DNA of 64,000 nucleotides from Streptomyces sp. Sge12 (GTDB lineage: Bacteria > Actinomycetota > Actinomycetes > Streptomycetales > Streptomycetaceae): the NCBI RefSeq assembly GCF_002080455.1, contig NZ_CP020555.1, forward strand, positions 62,001-126,000, given 5' to 3'. This document shows, one piece after another, positions 57,872 through 64,000 of the stretch (positions are counted from its first letter, which is position 1; every line of letters begins with the position of its first letter). Under the pieces are notes generated by a model. The model was given only the letters and a program-made list of their open reading frames with translations, was not told the origin of the DNA and did no database searches. The position numbers were made by a program, and so were the translations under genes.

Positions 57872-59493
57872 GACGGGATTCCTTCGGCGAGAGGTGTGGC
57901 GACGGGTGCGGGCGTGGATCGGGTGGTGCCGGTGGTGCTGCCGGTGGTGGGGGCCGGCCGGTCGAGTCGGTCGAGTTGCTTGCGGTCGACTTTTCCGGTG
58001 GCGGTCTTGGGCAGGGGCTGTTCGGTGACGGTGAGTTGGTGCGGGACGGCGGCCCTGGGCAGGTGGCGGGCGCAGTGGGTGCGCAGTTGCAGGCCGGTCA
58101 GGGTGGTGCCGGGGGCGCGCTGGACCGCGGCGACCAGTCGTTTGCCGGCGATGGGGTCGGGCAGGGCCGCGACGCCGGCTTCCAGGACGTCGGGGTGTTC
58201 TTGCAGGATCCGTTCGATCTCGGCGGTGTTGACGGCGACGCCGCGGACCTTGACCTGGAAGTCGGTGCGTCCGGTCAGGTGCAGGGTGCCGGCGTCGTCG
58301 CGTCGTACGAGGTCGCCGGTGCGGAACCAGCGGCGGTCGTCCAGGCCCAGGGGGTGGCCGGTGAACTTGTCGGTGTGGCGGGTGCGGTCGAGGTAGCCGC
58401 GGGTCTGGAAGGGCGTGGAGACGAAGAGTTCTCCGCTGCCGGCTCCCTGGACGGGGGTGTGGGTGTCGGGGTCGATGATCAGGGCGCGTACGCCGGGCAG
58501 TGGGCGGCCGATGGGGACGGGTGTCGTGGGGTGGGCGGCCGGTGCGGTGTCGACCTCGTGGATGAAGCTGTCGTTGGTCTCGGTGCATCCGTAGATGTTG
58601 TGGATGCGGGCGTGGGGGAAGAGCTGGGGCAGGGCGGCGAGGGTGCGCTCGGGTATGGCGTCGCCGGTGAACATGACGTGTTCGACGCCGGGGAAGGTGT
58701 CGCCGGTCTTGGCGGCCGCGTCCTGGAGGAGTCCGAAGGCCATGGGGACGGCCTGGACGATGTCGACCTTGTGGTGCAGGACCAGGTCGCGCAGGTGGCG
58801 GCCGTGGGCGGCCAGGGCGGGGTCGACGAGGACCACGCGTCCGCCGCGGGCGAGGGTGGTCCACACGTCGAGGAGGCAGAGGTCGAAGTTGAGGGGGGCG
58901 TAGTTCAGGACGGTGCGGCCTGCTGTGATCTGGAAGGTGTGGCCGGCCCAGCGGGTGAACCGGTCGACGGCGTCCAGGCCCAGCGGGACGATCTTGGGGA
59001 GGCTGGTGGATCCGGAGGTGGTGAGCATGAAGGCCACTTCGGCGGCCTCGGCGGCGGGCAGCGGCCGGGCGGTGACCTCGGGGTTGGGGGTGACGCGGGC
59101 GCTCTGCCCGTCGGGGGCCAGGACGGTGGCGCAGCCGGCCTGGGCGAAGAGGTCGGCCAGGAGGGTGTCGGCGAGGGCCGGGGAGGGGAGCAGCAGGGGG
59201 CGTCGGGCGAGCAGGCAGGCCAGGACGAGGGCGAGGGCGGCGGGTGACTTGTCGGCGAGGATGCCGACCGGTTCGCCGGGGGCGAGGTCCAGGTGTGCGA
59301 GCCGGTCGCGTTCGCGGCCGGCGAGCTCGTACAGCTCGCGGTAGGTGGTCTCCTGGCCGTTGAACAGCAGGGCGGTGGCATGGGGGCGGTCGCGGACCTG
59401 GGTCAGGAAGCCGCCGAGGAGGCCGAGTTCGACGGTGGGGGCGGTGCGGCCGGGGGCTGCGGGGGTGGTGCGGGGGGTGCGGGGTGCGGTCAT
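57868..59493 (-). CDS. AMP-dependent ligase, probable L-prolyl-AMP ligase
   Basis: 541 residues. Adenylation motifs: FMLTTSGSTSLPKIVPLG (A3), NIYGCTETN (A5), RWFRTGDLVRRD (A7), GRTDFQVKVRGV (A8) and PLPKTATGKVDRKQL with the A10 Lys. The block VLNYAPLNFDLCLLDVWTTL is one I associate with prolyl-AMP ligases of pyrrole pathways (RedM, PltF, CloN4). Would load L-proline on the PCP encoded 4 bp downstream. Coupled to the MaoC-like gene by ATGA overlap. Confidence 0.85.
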   Translation of the reverse strand: MTAPRTPRTTPAAPGRTAPTVELGLLGGFLTQVRDRPHATALLFNGQETTYRELYELAGRERDRLAHLDLAPGEPVGILADKSPAALALVLACLLARRPLLLPSPALADTLLADLFAQAGCATVLAPDGQSARVTPNPEVTARPLPAAEAAEVAFMLTTSGSTSLPKIVPLGLDAVDRFTRWAGHTFQITAGRTVLNYAPLNFDLCLLDVWTTLARGGRVVLVDPALAAHGRHLRDLVLHHKVDIVQAVPMAFGLLQDAAAKTGDTFPGVEHVMFTGDAIPERTLAALPQLFPHARIHNIYGCTETNDSFIHEVDTAPAAHPTTPVPIGRPLPGVRALIIDPDTHTPVQGAGSGELFVSTPFQTRGYLDRTRHTDKFTGHPLGLDDRRWFRTGDLVRRDDAGTLHLTGRTDFQVKVRGVAVNTAEIERILQEHPDVLEAGVAALPDPIAGKRLVAAVQRAPGTTLTGLQLRTHCARHLPRAAVPHQLTVTEQPLPKTATGKVDRKQLDRLDRPAPTTGSTTGTTRSTPAPVATPLAEGIPS

Positions 59494-60338
59494 CGGGGGC
59501 CTCCCGGTGCGGGGTCGGCGAACTCGATCCAGCCGGACTTCACGGCGGCCCCCTTGGGGGTCTTGCAGGTGAAGCGGACGACGCGGGCCTCGGCGTCGGG
59601 CTGGAGGGTGATCTCCAGCGGGATGCCGGGGGGTACGGGGGCGGAGAAGCGGCAGCCCAGGCCGCGGACGCGGGCGGAGTCGCCGGCGGCGAAGCGGTCG
59701 GTGGCCTCCTCGACGGCGAGGGCGACCACGCTCATGCCGTGGGCGATGACGGTGTCGAAGCCGGCGGCGCGGGCGGCGTCCTCGTCGAGGTGGATGGGGT
59801 TGAGGTCGCCGGAGGCGTGGGCGTAGGTGGTGATCCAGTCGGTGGTCAGGGCGTGGACCGCGCTCTGCGGCTCGCCGGTCCCGAGCGGGGCGGGGGCGGC
59901 GGGGCCGCCCGAGATGTCGCCGAAGGGCTCCAGGAGGGTCGCGCCGACCAGCAGGGCGGAGATAACCAGTTCCGCGAAGGGGTCGGGGCCGTCCTCGCCG
60001 GTCAGGCGGATGTGCAGGGCGATGCGGGCGCCGCGGGCCTCCTTGCGGATGCCGAGGACGTCCAGGGTCACGGTGACCTGCTCGCCGGGGCGGACCGGGC
60101 GCAGGGTGCGGATGTCCTGGCCGAGGTGGACGACGGATACGGGGCCCGGTTCGGCCGCGGTCAGTGCGGCGACGGTCTGTTCGGCCACGGTGTGGGCGAG
60201 GACGAAGGTGTGGACGGGGGATGCCTGGCCGGGGCGGGCGGTGGGCAGGGAGCGGCGGGCGGCGCCGCGGTAGTCGGTGATCTCGGGTTCGGTGACGGTG
60301 AGCGTGCGGACCGGGGAGGGCAGGGAGAGGGTCGTCAT
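59490..60338 (-). CDS. Double-hotdog MaoC-like dehydratase/hydratase
   Basis: 282 residues with two hotdog repeats. The C-terminal repeat carries the active motif YAHASGDLNPIHLDEDAARAAGF and IAHGMSVVALA; the N-terminal repeat is degenerate (FVLAHTVAEQTVAALT). Dehydrates beta-hydroxyacyl or hydrates enoyl thioesters. In this operon it would act on the product of the neighbouring ketosynthase after a reduction, but no ketoreductase is encoded in the operon. ATGA overlaps at both ends. Confidence 0.82.
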   Translation of the reverse strand: MTTLSLPSPVRTLTVTEPEITDYRGAARRSLPTARPGQASPVHTFVLAHTVAEQTVAALTAAEPGPVSVVHLGQDIRTLRPVRPGEQVTVTLDVLGIRKEARGARIALHIRLTGEDGPDPFAELVISALLVGATLLEPFGDISGGPAAPAPLGTGEPQSAVHALTTDWITTYAHASGDLNPIHLDEDAARAAGFDTVIAHGMSVVALAVEEATDRFAAGDSARVRGLGCRFSAPVPPGIPLEITLQPDAEARVVRFTCKTPKGAAVKSGWIEFADPAPGGPR

Positions 60339-61588
60339 ACCGGCGTCACCACCACGGAGGAGTTGTGGCCGCCGAATCCGAAGGAGTTCGTGATCGCGGG
60401 TCCGGGGCGCACGGCGCGGGGTGCGCCGTGGACGACGTCGATGTCCATTCCTGGCTCCTGCTGTTCGTGGTTGGCGGTGGGTGGCACCTCGCAGTGGTGC
60501 ATGGCCTGCACGGTGGCGATGAGTTCGACGGCGCCGGCGGCGCCGATGAGGTGGCCGATGACCGACTTGGGTGCGGTGACCGGTGGCTGGGCGGTGCCGA
60601 ACACCTTGGTGAGGGCGGCGGCTTCGGACCGGTCGTTGTAGGGGGTGGAGGTGCCGTGGGCGTTGACGTGGACGATGTCGGTGGGGTCGAGGCCGGCGTC
60701 GGCGATGGCTCCGGCCATGGCGGCGGCGGCGCCGGCGCCGTCGGGCAGCGGCATCGCGAGGTGGTGGGCGTCGGCGGTGGCGGCGTATCCGGCGACCAGG
60801 CCGTAGGTCTTCGCGCCGCGGGCCCTGGCGTCGTCCAGGCGTTCCAGGACGACGAATCCGGCTCCCTCGCCCATCACGAATCCGTCGCGGTCCTTGTCGA
60901 AGGGGCGCGAGGCGTGCTCGGGGTCGTCGTTGCGGAAGGAGACGGCGCTGAGGTTGCCGAAGCCGGCCAGGGTGACGGGGGTGAGGGTGTGTTCGGTGCC
61001 GCCGGCGATGACGAGGTCGGCGCGGTGGGTCTGCAGGAGCATCAGGGCGTGGCCGATGGCGTCGGCGCCGCTGGCGCAGGTGTTGGCGACGGTCAGGGCC
61101 GGTCCGGTCCAGCCGAGCCGGATGGCGATCTGGGCGGCGGCCGCGTTGGGCATCGTCATCAGCGGCATCAGCGGGTTGACGCGGGCCGGGCCGCCTTCGG
61201 TGAAGTGGGCGGACTCCAGGTCGCTGGTGGCGCGGCCGCCGACGGCGTTGCCGACGACGATGGCGGTGCGGCCGGCTTCGGCGGTGGGCGCTCCGGCGTC
61301 GCGGTGGGCGGCGAGGGCGGCGGCGGTGCCGTAGTGGGCGAAGGGGTCCATCCGGCGGGCTTCCTTGGCGGGGACGAGCCCGGCGAGGCCGTCCAGGCCG
61401 CGGACCCGGCAGCCGATGCGGACGCGGTGGCGGCTGAGGTCGATGTGGGTGAGGTGGGCGGCGGTGGAGCGGCCGGCGCGCAGTGTGTGCCACAGCTCGT
61501 CCGGGGTGCACCCGCCGGGGGTGACCACGCCCATGCCGGTGATGGCTACGGGCGGCCTGGCCGTACTGCCCCTGGACGGTGAAGGCAT
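60335..61588 (-). CDS. Beta-ketoacyl-ACP synthase (FabF/type II KS)
   Basis: 417 residues. Cys-His-His triad intact: VANTCASGADAIG, VNAHGTSTPYND and KSVIGHLIGAAGA; FGFGGHNSSVV closes the fold. Condenses a malonyl unit with an acyl thioester, most likely the pyrrolyl-PCP, comparable to RedX/PigJ. AGGGAG before ATG 61588; the upstream extension of the frame is not coding. 79 bp after the alpha-oxoamine synthase gene. Confidence 0.92.
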   Translation of the reverse strand: MPSPSRGSTARPPVAITGMGVVTPGGCTPDELWHTLRAGRSTAAHLTHIDLSRHRVRIGCRVRGLDGLAGLVPAKEARRMDPFAHYGTAAALAAHRDAGAPTAEAGRTAIVVGNAVGGRATSDLESAHFTEGGPARVNPLMPLMTMPNAAAAQIAIRLGWTGPALTVANTCASGADAIGHALMLLQTHRADLVIAGGTEHTLTPVTLAGFGNLSAVSFRNDDPEHASRPFDKDRDGFVMGEGAGFVVLERLDDARARGAKTYGLVAGYAATADAHHLAMPLPDGAGAAAAMAGAIADAGLDPTDIVHVNAHGTSTPYNDRSEAAALTKVFGTAQPPVTAPKSVIGHLIGAAGAVELIATVQAMHHCEVPPTANHEQQEPGMDIDVVHGAPRAVRPGPAITNSFGFGGHNSSVVVTPV

Positions 61589-61667
61589 GTCTGCTCCCTG
61601 AGGCGGACGAAGTCGTATGGAGGGGTGCGCGGTGGGCGCGGTGCGCGGGGGGTGGCCGGCGGGGCGG

Positions 61668-62879
61668 TCAGATGATGCGGCACTCGCGGGCCGAGGTGAT
61701 GAGGGCATCGGCGGCGAAGTCGATGTCGGAGGTGGTGTGGGCGGCGGTGATGGCGATGCGCAGCCGGGCCAGGTCGTTGGGGACGGCGGGGGTGACCACC
61801 GGGAGGCCGATCGCGCCGTTCTTGCGGTAGGCGGTGGCCAGGTCGTAGGCGGATTCGTCGGATCCGGCGATGACCGGGACGACGGCGGTCTCGCTGTCGA
61901 CGGTGCTGATGCCGGCCTGGTTGAGGATGCTGCGGAAGCGTGCGGACTCGCGCTGGATGAACTCCACGCGCTGCGGTTCGCGCTGCATGATCCGCAGGGA
62001 TTCCAGGGCGGCTCCGGTCTGGGCTCCGCCGAGGGCGGCGGAGAAGAGGAAGGGGCGGGCGGCGTAGCGCAGGTGGTGGACGAGTTCGGCGGAGCCGGCG
62101 ACCCAGCCGCCCATGGAGGGGATGGCCTTGGAGAGGGTGCCGAGCTTGATGTCGACCTTCGCCTCGTAGTGGAAGTGCTCCTCGATGCCCTTGCCGGTGG
62201 CGCCGATGACGCCCAGGGCGTGGGCCTCGTCGACCATCAGGAGGGCGTTGTGGGCGTCGCAGACCTTGCGCAGGTCGACCAGGGGGGCGATGTCGCCGTC
62301 CATGGAGTAGACGCTGTCGACGATGACGAGGCGGACGCCGGTGTCGGGGGCGGCGGCGAGGCGGCGCTCGAGGTGGGTGACGTCGTTGTGGCGGAAGCGG
62401 GTGACGGTGGCGCCGGAGAGCTTGCAGCCGTCGACGATGCTGGCGTGGTCGTACTTGTCGATGAAGACGGTGTCGCCGGGGCCGACGATGGCGCCGACGG
62501 TGCCGACGTTGGCGGCGTAGCCGGAGCCGAAGACCAGGGCCCGTTCGCGGCCGGCGACCTTGGCGACCTCGGCCTCCAGTTCCTCGTGGAGGGGGGTCGT
62601 GCCGGCCAGCGCGCGTACGCCGTGGTTGCCGGTGCCGTAGCGGTCGACGGCGGCCTTGGCGGCGGAGACGACGCGCTCGTCGCCGGCGAGTCCGAGGTAG
62701 GAGTAGCCGGACATCATCAGCAGGCGCCGGCCGTCCTGGTCCGCGTAGGCGGAGTCCCGTTCGGCGGTGTAGGCCACGAAGCTGTTCTTGCGGTTGGGTT
62801 CGTACTCCAGGGAGCGGACCCGGTCGCGGAAGTAGGCCAGCTTCGGCTCGAGGCGGTCCCAGGCAGCGGATGCGTTCAC
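61668..62879 (-). CDS. Alpha-oxoamine synthase (SPT/KBL/BioF family)
   Basis: 403 residues, PLP fold type I. LVFGSGYAANVGTVGA, DKYDHASIVDGCKLSGA, LLMVDEAHALGVIGATG and DIKLGTLSKAIPSMGG with the Schiff-base Lys. Decarboxylative condensation of an amino acid with an acyl thioester to give an alpha-aminoketone. In prodiginine pathways the same enzyme class (PigH, RedN) joins serine to a pyrrolyl beta-keto thioester but is fused to two ACPs; here it stands alone. GTG 62879 with GAGGAG upstream. First gene of the 12-gene operon. Confidence 0.9.
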   Translation of the reverse strand: MNASAAWDRLEPKLAYFRDRVRSLEYEPNRKNSFVAYTAERDSAYADQDGRRLLMMSGYSYLGLAGDERVVSAAKAAVDRYGTGNHGVRALAGTTPLHEELEAEVAKVAGRERALVFGSGYAANVGTVGAIVGPGDTVFIDKYDHASIVDGCKLSGATVTRFRHNDVTHLERRLAAAPDTGVRLVIVDSVYSMDGDIAPLVDLRKVCDAHNALLMVDEAHALGVIGATGKGIEEHFHYEAKVDIKLGTLSKAIPSMGGWVAGSAELVHHLRYAARPFLFSAALGGAQTGAALESLRIMQREPQRVEFIQRESARFRSILNQAGISTVDSETAVVPVIAGSDESAYDLATAYRKNGAIGLPVVTPAVPNDLARLRIAITAAHTTSDIDFAADALITSARECRII

Positions 62880-63206
62880 GTGCTTCTCCTCGTCGCGATC
62901 GTCCGGCGGACCCGGAACTCCATCGATGCCCCTGCCGTTTCTCCGGCCGGGCTCTAGTGGAATTCCATTAAGACTCGGGGGGCGCAATAGCAGCGCAAGA
63001 GGCGGACTGCAGCGGGACTGCACCGGTACTGCACCCGGACCGCAGTGGTGCTCGAAAAGCGAAAGGGAATGCTCGGACCTCGGGTTTCATTCGGATGGGA
63101 ATGTTCATCGGCCGCTGTTGACATGCCGAGAAGGCCCGCCGGTATCCTCTGAATCGCACGGACTTGGGGGACACGGCCGGAAGCCGACCGTTTCGGAGTG
63201 TGCATA
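62880..63206. promoter_or_regulatory. Divergent promoter region, operon and SARP gene
   Basis: 327 bp without a gene and with lower GC (GGAATTCCATTAAG near 62950). On the plus strand TTGACA (63118-63123) and TATCCT (63143-63148) are 19 bp apart and lie about 60 bp before the SARP start. The SARP would be expected to bind heptamer direct repeats here; I cannot single them out. Confidence 0.55.
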
Positions 63207-64000
63207 GTGCTGATCAGACTCATAGGTCTTGTCACGATCGAGCCGGACGGAGCACCGCCTCAACACCTCTCGAGCGCACAGGCGCAGGTCGCGTTCGCCC
63301 GGCTGCTCCTGGAGCGGGCGGGCGGTACCGACCGTGACCAACTGGCCGAGACCGTATGGCCCGAGGGGCTGCCGGACACCTGGGCGTCGGCGCTGCGCAG
63401 CCTGGTGAGCCGGGTGCGTACGTTCGTCACGACGCCGCAGGATGCTCCGGGGGCCACTCCCCTGGTCTCGCAGGGCGGCCGCTACCTGCTGCGGGTGCCC
63501 GATGATGCGGCCGTGGACGTGGAGGTCGCGGAGACCGCGCTGGCCGAGGCCGCGGAGGCGTACGCGGAGGGGGCGTACGCGGTGGCCCAGCAGTTGGCGG
63601 CCGGCGCGGTGTCGAACCTGCGCGGCTCGTTCCTGCCCTCGCACGAGGGCGAGTGGGTGAATGCGATGCGCGAGCAGTTGGAGGAGCTGCGGTTGAAGGC
63701 GCTGGAGACGGCGAGTCTGTCGTCGTCGGCGCTGGGTGACGAGCATCATGCGCTGCGGTACGCGGAGGAGGCGGTGCGCCGGGCTCCGTTTCGGGAGAGT
63801 GCGTACCGGTGCCGGATGGCGGCCCATACCCGGGCCGGCAACCGGGCGGAGGCGCTGCGCAGTTATCAGCAGTTGCGGGAGGTGCTGGCGGAGGAGTTGG
63901 GGATCGATCCGGCGCCCGAGACGGAGGCGGCGTACCTGGAGCTTCTTCGGACGCCCGAGCCGCGGCCGGCGGTGCGTCAGCAGACGTGTCTGGACCCGGT
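63207..64000 (+). CDS. SARP-family activator (5' part, runs off window)
   Basis: First 264 residues visible. OmpR-type winged helix at the N-terminus (LIGLVTIEPDG, DQLAETVWPEGLPDTWASAL, RSLVSRVRTFV) followed by the bacterial transcriptional activation domain (VDVEVAETALAEAAEAY, HALRYAEEAVRRAPFRESAY, RAEALRSYQQLREVLAEELG). Such proteins switch on antibiotic clusters. Start GTG 63207 with GGAG eight bases upstream; GTG 63198 in frame is possible. Divergent from the pyrrole/indole-type operon and its likely activator. C-terminal domains, if any, lie outside. Confidence 0.9.
   Translation, partial: MLIRLIGLVTIEPDGAPPQHLSSAQAQVAFARLLLERAGGTDRDQLAETVWPEGLPDTWASALRSLVSRVRTFVTTPQDAPGATPLVSQGGRYLLRVPDDAAVDVEVAETALAEAAEAYAEGAYAVAQQLAAGAVSNLRGSFLPSHEGEWVNAMREQLEELRLKALETASLSSSALGDEHHALRYAEEAVRRAPFRESAYRCRMAAHTRAGNRAEALRSYQQLREVLAEELGIDPAPETEAAYLELLRTPEPRPAVRQQTCLDP

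Overview
The window is very GC-rich, its genes have strong third-position GC bias, many start with GTG or TTG, and leucine TTA codons are almost absent. With the gene content (thiopeptide enzymes, SARP regulator, secreted HKD phospholipase D, MarR, LLM flavin enzymes, SLT transglycosylase) this points to a Streptomyces chromosome or a close relative. Most of it is accessory, secondary-metabolism DNA.

Layout. 1-2136: the start of a secreted PKD/repeat protein (cut by the left edge) and a CadD-type transporter. 2180-13111 (minus): a complete lactazole-type thiopeptide cluster in the order lazA1-lazA2-[8-bp repeat array]-lazB-lazC-lazD-lazE-lazF. It holds two precursor peptides, a tRNA-dependent glutamylation enzyme, a pyridine synthase, the RRE partner and YcaO cyclodehydratase, and a fused elimination/azoline dehydrogenase. 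13720-28493: assorted genes, namely a sphingomyelinase-D-like phospholipase, an arginase-fold protein with an altered metal ligand, an epoxide hydrolase, an LLM oxidoreductase/FMN reductase pair, an HKD phospholipase D, an unusual tRNA-Trp-like gene, a quinone oxidoreductase/MarR divergent pair, a glycosyltransferase with a TTA codon, small secreted or unknown proteins, an SLT transglycosylase and an MFS exporter. 28738-34870 (plus): an unknown protein, then a CypX-like P450, a SnoaL-like protein, a P-loop ATPase regulator and a carotenoid cleavage oxygenase. 35144-36326: two convergent DUF1772 membrane proteins.

36470-46961 (minus): a stand-alone NRPS condensation-thioesterase protein followed by a full SAM-regeneration set (metK, adenosine kinase-like, metH, metF, ahcY). 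47098-51549: a TAT-exported multicopper oxidase and a divergent PLP decarboxylase (TTA codon at residue 9)/GNAT/unknown operon. 51654-62879 (minus): a tightly overlapping 12-gene operon that joins a pyrrole-2-carbonyl-carrier module (prolyl-AMP ligase-like, PCP, acyl-CoA dehydrogenase-like), a ketosynthase, a double-hotdog protein and an alpha-oxoamine synthase with tryptophan-pathway paralogues (trpD, trpF, trpC, trpA, but no trpB or trpE) and an orphan ectoine-synthase-like cyclase. 63207-end: a divergent SARP activator cut by the right edge.

How they work together. The thiopeptide cluster is self-contained and should make two lactazole-like macrocycles, one of which probably has a larger ring. 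The right-hand 27 kb looks like one or two linked pathways: a SARP-controlled hybrid that would activate proline, oxidise it to a pyrrole, extend it and condense it with an amino acid, while Trp-like enzymes with changed substrate-binding residues build an indole-like ring. The neighbouring SAM cycle suggests heavy methylation, although no methyltransferase lies in the window. This right-hand operon is the best candidate for an undescribed system; all statements about its product are inference.
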